DNA of 64,000 nucleotides, taken from JAWPMT01 sp965601475 (lineage in GTDB: Bacteria; Bacteroidota; Bacteroidia; Cytophagales; Cyclobacteriaceae). Made by a program: the position numbers and the translations under genes. Positions 60,585 through 64,000 of this stretch are shown here, piece by piece; the stretch's first letter is position 1, and each line of letters begins with the position of its first letter. The stretch spans positions 4,402,001 to 4,466,000 of the forward strand of contig OZ271832.1 of the NCBI GenBank assembly GCA_965601475.1, read 5' to 3'. The notes beneath the pieces were generated by a model. That model saw only the letters and a list, made by a program, of their open reading frames with translations, made no database searches and was not told the DNA's origin.

Positions 60585-62884
60585 ATGCCCTTGAAACCAT
60601 ATCACATATCAAGTTGAGATGGCAGCGCAGGCTCTGGCTCAGGTCCATTTCCTGGTGGTTGCTGACCCTGGCACTATGCACGTGGCTTTTTTTGATGTCA
60701 GCTTCCTATTGGGTTTGGGTGCTCGCGGCGGCCATCACAATAGCAATTCTCAGCTATCGGGTGTCAAGACTTCCGCAGCAGGAAGCGGTCGTTCAGCTGA
60801 TTAACGAGCAGATTGGCGACGTTCAATATAGCGGTGCACTGTTTATTCAGGATGCTGATACCGCATTGGGAGCATTGCAGCGTAGGCGAGCCCTTCAGCG
60901 ATTGGAAAAGGTGGATTTGCATTTCCGATTTCCTGTCGCATGGAAAGATGTTATGGTCGTTAGCGTTCTTTCGGTATTGGGGGCGGTTCTTGTGTCCGCG
61001 GTACTGCCCACGGACCTACCTAAATCACCACAGTCCGAGTTGGCTTCAACTTATCTCATTAGTGGGGAGAATGCAGAGGTGTCAGACACGACAAAGATTA
61101 AAGGTATTCGCGCCAGCATTGACCCACCTCAGTACACAGGTCTTCGCAGGCGGGTGAGCGAAGATCCCAATCTCTCTCTCATCGAGGGTGCGGAGGTTTC
61201 GTGGGCCGTCAGTTTTTCTGCGGAACCCGCCGCAGTATGGATGGTATTGAACAATGAGGACAGTGTCGCACTTAGCAAATCCGGTGGAGAGTGGGTCACC
61301 CGTCTGCAAGCAAAAGCAGCCATTTATGCCATCCGTTTTCGAGACGTAAAAGATCAGGTTTTTTCCACGCCCTATTATGCCATGCAGCTGGTTGAAGACC
61401 AGCCACCAGAAGTGCAGATTACAGATGTCCCGCAATTCCAGCGCCTCGAATTCTCACCGACACTGTCACTACCCTTCAAAGTAAGAATGAGTGATGATTT
61501 TGGCCTTAGTGGAGGCTATCTCGTCGCTACCATCACTAAGGGTTCGGGGGAGGCTGTCAAATTTCGAGAGCTGAAAATTCCATTCCCGAAAATCCCAAAA
61601 GGCAAGTCCTTCACTTCAACGGTGGAATTACGAATTAGTGATTATGATATGGAACCAGGCAACGAGCTCTACTTCTATGCCTATGCCGAGGACAATCGTG
61701 AACCCAGCCATCAAAGTAGTAGGACAGAGACGCACTTTTTTGTGCTGAAAGACACCTCACAGGTTGAATTCTCTTTGCAAGGTGCCTTGGGTGTGGATCT
61801 CATGCCAGATTATTTTCGAAGTCAGTTGCAAATCATTCTGGATACGGAGAAGCTGGTCAGTGAGAAGCGCCAGATGGATACCCATGACTTCAATTCGGCT
61901 AGTAATGCGCTGGGTTTTGATCAGAAAGCCCTACGCTTGAAATATGGACAGTTCATAGGCGAGGAGGAGGATAGTGGTCTTGAGGTCGACCGTGAAACCC
62001 CGGAGGTAGCACCTGAAGGGACCGAAGAAGATCAGGAGAGCACAGTGAGACGATTTGGGCATGATACAGACCATGAAAATGAGGAAGGTGAATGGATGGA
62101 CCGTGGTGCCGACCATGATGGTCACGATCATGATCATCATGGCCACAATCATGGCAACATGGGCCAGAATCATGAAGGACACCTTCATGAAGAAAGCATG
62201 GATCCGGACGCAGAAGAGGATCCGCTCGAAGGATTTCTGCATAATCACGAAGACGAAGAGACGGCCACTTTCTATACGCAGACACTCAAGTCGAAATTAC
62301 GCGCGGCGCTCAGCGAAATGTGGGATGCAGAACTCTACTTGAGGCTATATCAACCAGAGAAGTCACTTCCTTACCAGTATCGGGCTCATGAGTTGCTGAA
62401 AGAAATCAGAAATCATGCCCGCATCTATGTGCAAAGAATAGGATTTGATCCACCATCTGTCAATGAAGCTGAAAGCCGGCTTAGCGGCGATCTTGATGAA
62501 ATCCACAACAGACATTTTGAGGTGGAAGTGTTGGATGAGGATGACTATCTAAGCATTCGGAGAGCGATCAAAGTAGTTTCTGACCTACAATCAGGCGAAG
62601 AGTTCATTCAGGAAATGAGGGACGATCTGGAGACGGCGGGAACATTCGTAGCCTCTTTGGTCATGGAAAACCCTGGACTGCATCTACGATTGCTGAATAG
62701 ACTGCGGTCGCTTATTGATTTGCCGAAAGTGGAGTATGCGCACCTTGCTGAACTACAGCTACTTACAAGGGAGCTAACAAGCCTTCTACCTTCGGAAACT
62801 CAGCAGCCCGAGGCTGTGCTCTGGGAGGAAAGCCCATACACCCAAAATTTTGTGGAACAACTATCCGATCGATTCACGCAATGA
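60581..62884 (+). CDS. Large DUF4175-like membrane protein with His-rich tract
   Basis: A 767-residue protein. Three membrane helices lie in the first 150 residues (WWLLTLALCTWLFLMS, YWVWVLAAAITIAILSY, VMVVSVLSVLGAVLVSAV), followed by a long region with beta-type repeats (PPEVQITDVPQFQRLEFSPTLSLPFKVRMSD) and then helices and coiled coil. Near residues 505-540 is a His/Asp-rich tract (DHDGHDHDHHGHNHGN), which could bind zinc, copper or nickel. The family match is to DUF4175-like proteins that follow MoxR/DUF58/BatA genes in Bacteroidota; the exact family is less certain than for the others. Confidence 0.7.
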   Translation: MNALETISHIKLRWQRRLWLRSISWWLLTLALCTWLFLMSASYWVWVLAAAITIAILSYRVSRLPQQEAVVQLINEQIGDVQYSGALFIQDADTALGALQRRRALQRLEKVDLHFRFPVAWKDVMVVSVLSVLGAVLVSAVLPTDLPKSPQSELASTYLISGENAEVSDTTKIKGIRASIDPPQYTGLRRRVSEDPNLSLIEGAEVSWAVSFSAEPAAVWMVLNNEDSVALSKSGGEWVTRLQAKAAIYAIRFRDVKDQVFSTPYYAMQLVEDQPPEVQITDVPQFQRLEFSPTLSLPFKVRMSDDFGLSGGYLVATITKGSGEAVKFRELKIPFPKIPKGKSFTSTVELRISDYDMEPGNELYFYAYAEDNREPSHQSSRTETHFFVLKDTSQVEFSLQGALGVDLMPDYFRSQLQIILDTEKLVSEKRQMDTHDFNSASNALGFDQKALRLKYGQFIGEEEDSGLEVDRETPEVAPEGTEEDQESTVRRFGHDTDHENEEGEWMDRGADHDGHDHDHHGHNHGNMGQNHEGHLHEESMDPDAEEDPLEGFLHNHEDEETATFYTQTLKSKLRAALSEMWDAELYLRLYQPEKSLPYQYRAHELLKEIRNHARIYVQRIGFDPPSVNEAESRLSGDLDEIHNRHFEVEVLDEDDYLSIRRAIKVVSDLQSGEEFIQEMRDDLETAGTFVASLVMENPGLHLRLLNRLRSLIDLPKVEYAHLAELQLLTRELTSLLPSETQQPEAVLWEESPYTQNFVEQLSDRFTQ

Positions 62885-64000
62885 GTTTTCTTACACCGTT
62901 GACCTGGGAGTTGTTGGTGCTCGCGCTGCTGATATTAGCCTTCGTAATTTTTTTGGATTTTCGTTACACTGGTAGGGGAGGTAGATGGATCCGATTCACA
63001 CTGACCTTCACGACCATGGCTGCTGCCATGGCGTTGTATCTACGACCTTTTTGGCTGGAAGAGGCACCCGGTGGCAAGTTGGCCATCATCACCTCCTCTA
63101 TTTCTGATAGTCTGATTACCAATCTGCAGCTTCAGGACTACGAAATGGTGAGTGACTTCCAAACATTCTCCATGGAGCAGGAAAAAATGAATGCCCAACG
63201 TTTGCTCGTAGCAGGGGTCGGATTGGCTCCATGGGAATTGGACGCATTGGAAGAGCCATTTGAGTATGTGAGAGAGCTGGAACACCATGAAGGGTTGATT
63301 GACTACACGACTAGCAACCTTGCCGTGGGGGTCAATGGGCGATTGATGCTGAAATATGCAATAAATGCCGACGCCGGCATCTTGATTCAGGGATCGGGAC
63401 TACCACCGATAGCACGAAAGATCCGGGCCAATAGCAACCTGATGGAAGTTGATTTATTGCCGCAGGTTTCTGGGAATTTAGTTTGGGAGATCGCCCTGGT
63501 TCGCGAGAAAGACACCATAGCTATCGAGAAACTTCCGGTCATGGTCAACGAAGCTCCTCAACGAAATGTCCTGGTACTCTCAGGTGCTCCATCGTTCGAA
63601 CTCAGGTTTATAAAATCATACCTGCTGTCGACAGGGTTGGGAGTGGCAGAGCGGCAACAATTGTCCCGTGATGCGGTATTCGAGGCTTTTGCCGGAATGA
63701 ATGAGGTTCCCCTGAAACGACTGGACATTGAGGTGCTTTCTTCGTTTGCAGTGGTGATCATGGATGATGTGGCTTATGCTGCCCTCAGCAACTTGGAGAA
63801 AACCGGAATTGATCGACTGTTGGCGCTGGGACGTTTGGGCCTGATCTGGTTGGGAAAAGGCGAGTATCAAGGGTACTTCGATGCCATGGAGGGAGAGATA
63901 GAGGAGGTGCTTTTTGGCCAAACTGGTAAAGATCCCGGGATTCTGTTGAAGTCCTTTCCAGTGCTGTTGCAGGGCAATCATACGCCAGTAAAACAGGGCA
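62881..64000 (+). CDS. BatA-operon membrane protein, partial at window end
   Basis: An open reading frame from the ATG at 62881 (overlapping the previous stop by 4 bases) runs past the right edge, so it is incomplete. It starts MSFLTPLTWELLVLALLILAFVIFLDF, with a second helix FTLTFTTMAAAMALYLRPF, and then a soluble part containing VLVLSGAPSFELRFIKSYL, similar to the GATase-like region of other Bat-cluster membrane proteins. Nothing in the visible part shows an enzyme active site. It continues the DUF4159-MoxR-DUF58-BatA-DUF4175 operon. Confidence 0.8.
   Translation, partial: MSFLTPLTWELLVLALLILAFVIFLDFRYTGRGGRWIRFTLTFTTMAAAMALYLRPFWLEEAPGGKLAIITSSISDSLITNLQLQDYEMVSDFQTFSMEQEKMNAQRLLVAGVGLAPWELDALEEPFEYVRELEHHEGLIDYTTSNLAVGVNGRLMLKYAINADAGILIQGSGLPPIARKIRANSNLMEVDLLPQVSGNLVWEIALVREKDTIAIEKLPVMVNEAPQRNVLVLSGAPSFELRFIKSYLLSTGLGVAERQQLSRDAVFEAFAGMNEVPLKRLDIEVLSSFAVVIMDDVAYAALSNLEKTGIDRLLALGRLGLIWLGKGEYQGYFDAMEGEIEEVLFGQTGKDPGILLKSFPVLLQGNHTPVKQG

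Overview
The window comes from a chromosome of the phylum Bacteroidota, most likely a marine-type member of the order Cytophagales. This rests on gene content and signals read in the sequence: DUF4270, DUF3098, DUF3857 and DUF4159 families, a Bat/MoxR-type envelope cluster, many Cys-anchored lipoproteins, a near absence of Shine-Dalgarno sequences, and promoter boxes of the Bacteroidota form TAnnTTTG. Genes are dense on both strands, with many 1-8 base overlaps. No phage, insertion sequence or CRISPR array was seen.

Layout. 1-5.2 kb: the ligase-associated DNA repair set (end of an ATP-dependent ligase, DEXH helicase, PdeM phosphoesterase), interrupted by two secreted-protein genes. 5.4-6.8 kb: ECF sigma factor and putative anti-sigma partner, behind an 18-base palindrome. 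6.8-10.4 kb: the envelope/RNA/cofactor run ftsX, DUF3098, uppP, truB, ribF. 10.4-14.1 kb: outer-membrane protein divergent from a DUF4270-Kelch lipoprotein pair. 14.2-31 kb: mixed secreted and membrane functions (SLC45-like transporter, DUF255-like thioredoxin, DUF2807, TPR lipoprotein, CoA-type Nudix, serine esterase, orphan ABC ATPase, paired DUF3857 transglutaminases, S41 peptidase, DUF2911, membrane AraC regulator, YD-repeat protein with a CPBP protein). 31-38.7 kb: AlkD, an ECF sigma operon with a serine hydrolase, a second S41 peptidase, a second membrane AraC regulator, a stand-alone H-NOX and a universal stress protein.

38.7-41.7 kb (minus strand): purC, STAS protein, rnz and a queuosine-precursor transporter, apparently one operon. 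41.9-44.8 kb: FIST sensor, soluble histidine kinase and single-domain response regulator. 45.8-50.2 kb (minus strand): MORN-like protein, thiolase, and a Bat-type pair (Q/E-rich TPR protein and VWA protein). 50.3-52 kb: a membrane-anchored sulfatase.

52.0-53.2 kb is the most unusual stretch. A tRNA-Ser gene, a four-helix-bundle (rRNA-IVS type) gene inside an inverted repeat, and an intact tRNA-Arg gene are followed by two nearly identical tandem units. Each unit carries a broken tRNA-Arg copy disrupted by GC-rich insertions whose lengths are multiples of 14 bases. After that come a Tat-exported TldD with its TldE partner, then a second Bat-like operon (DUF4159, MoxR, DUF58, BatA-domain, DUF4175-like with a His-rich tract, and a membrane protein cut by the window end).
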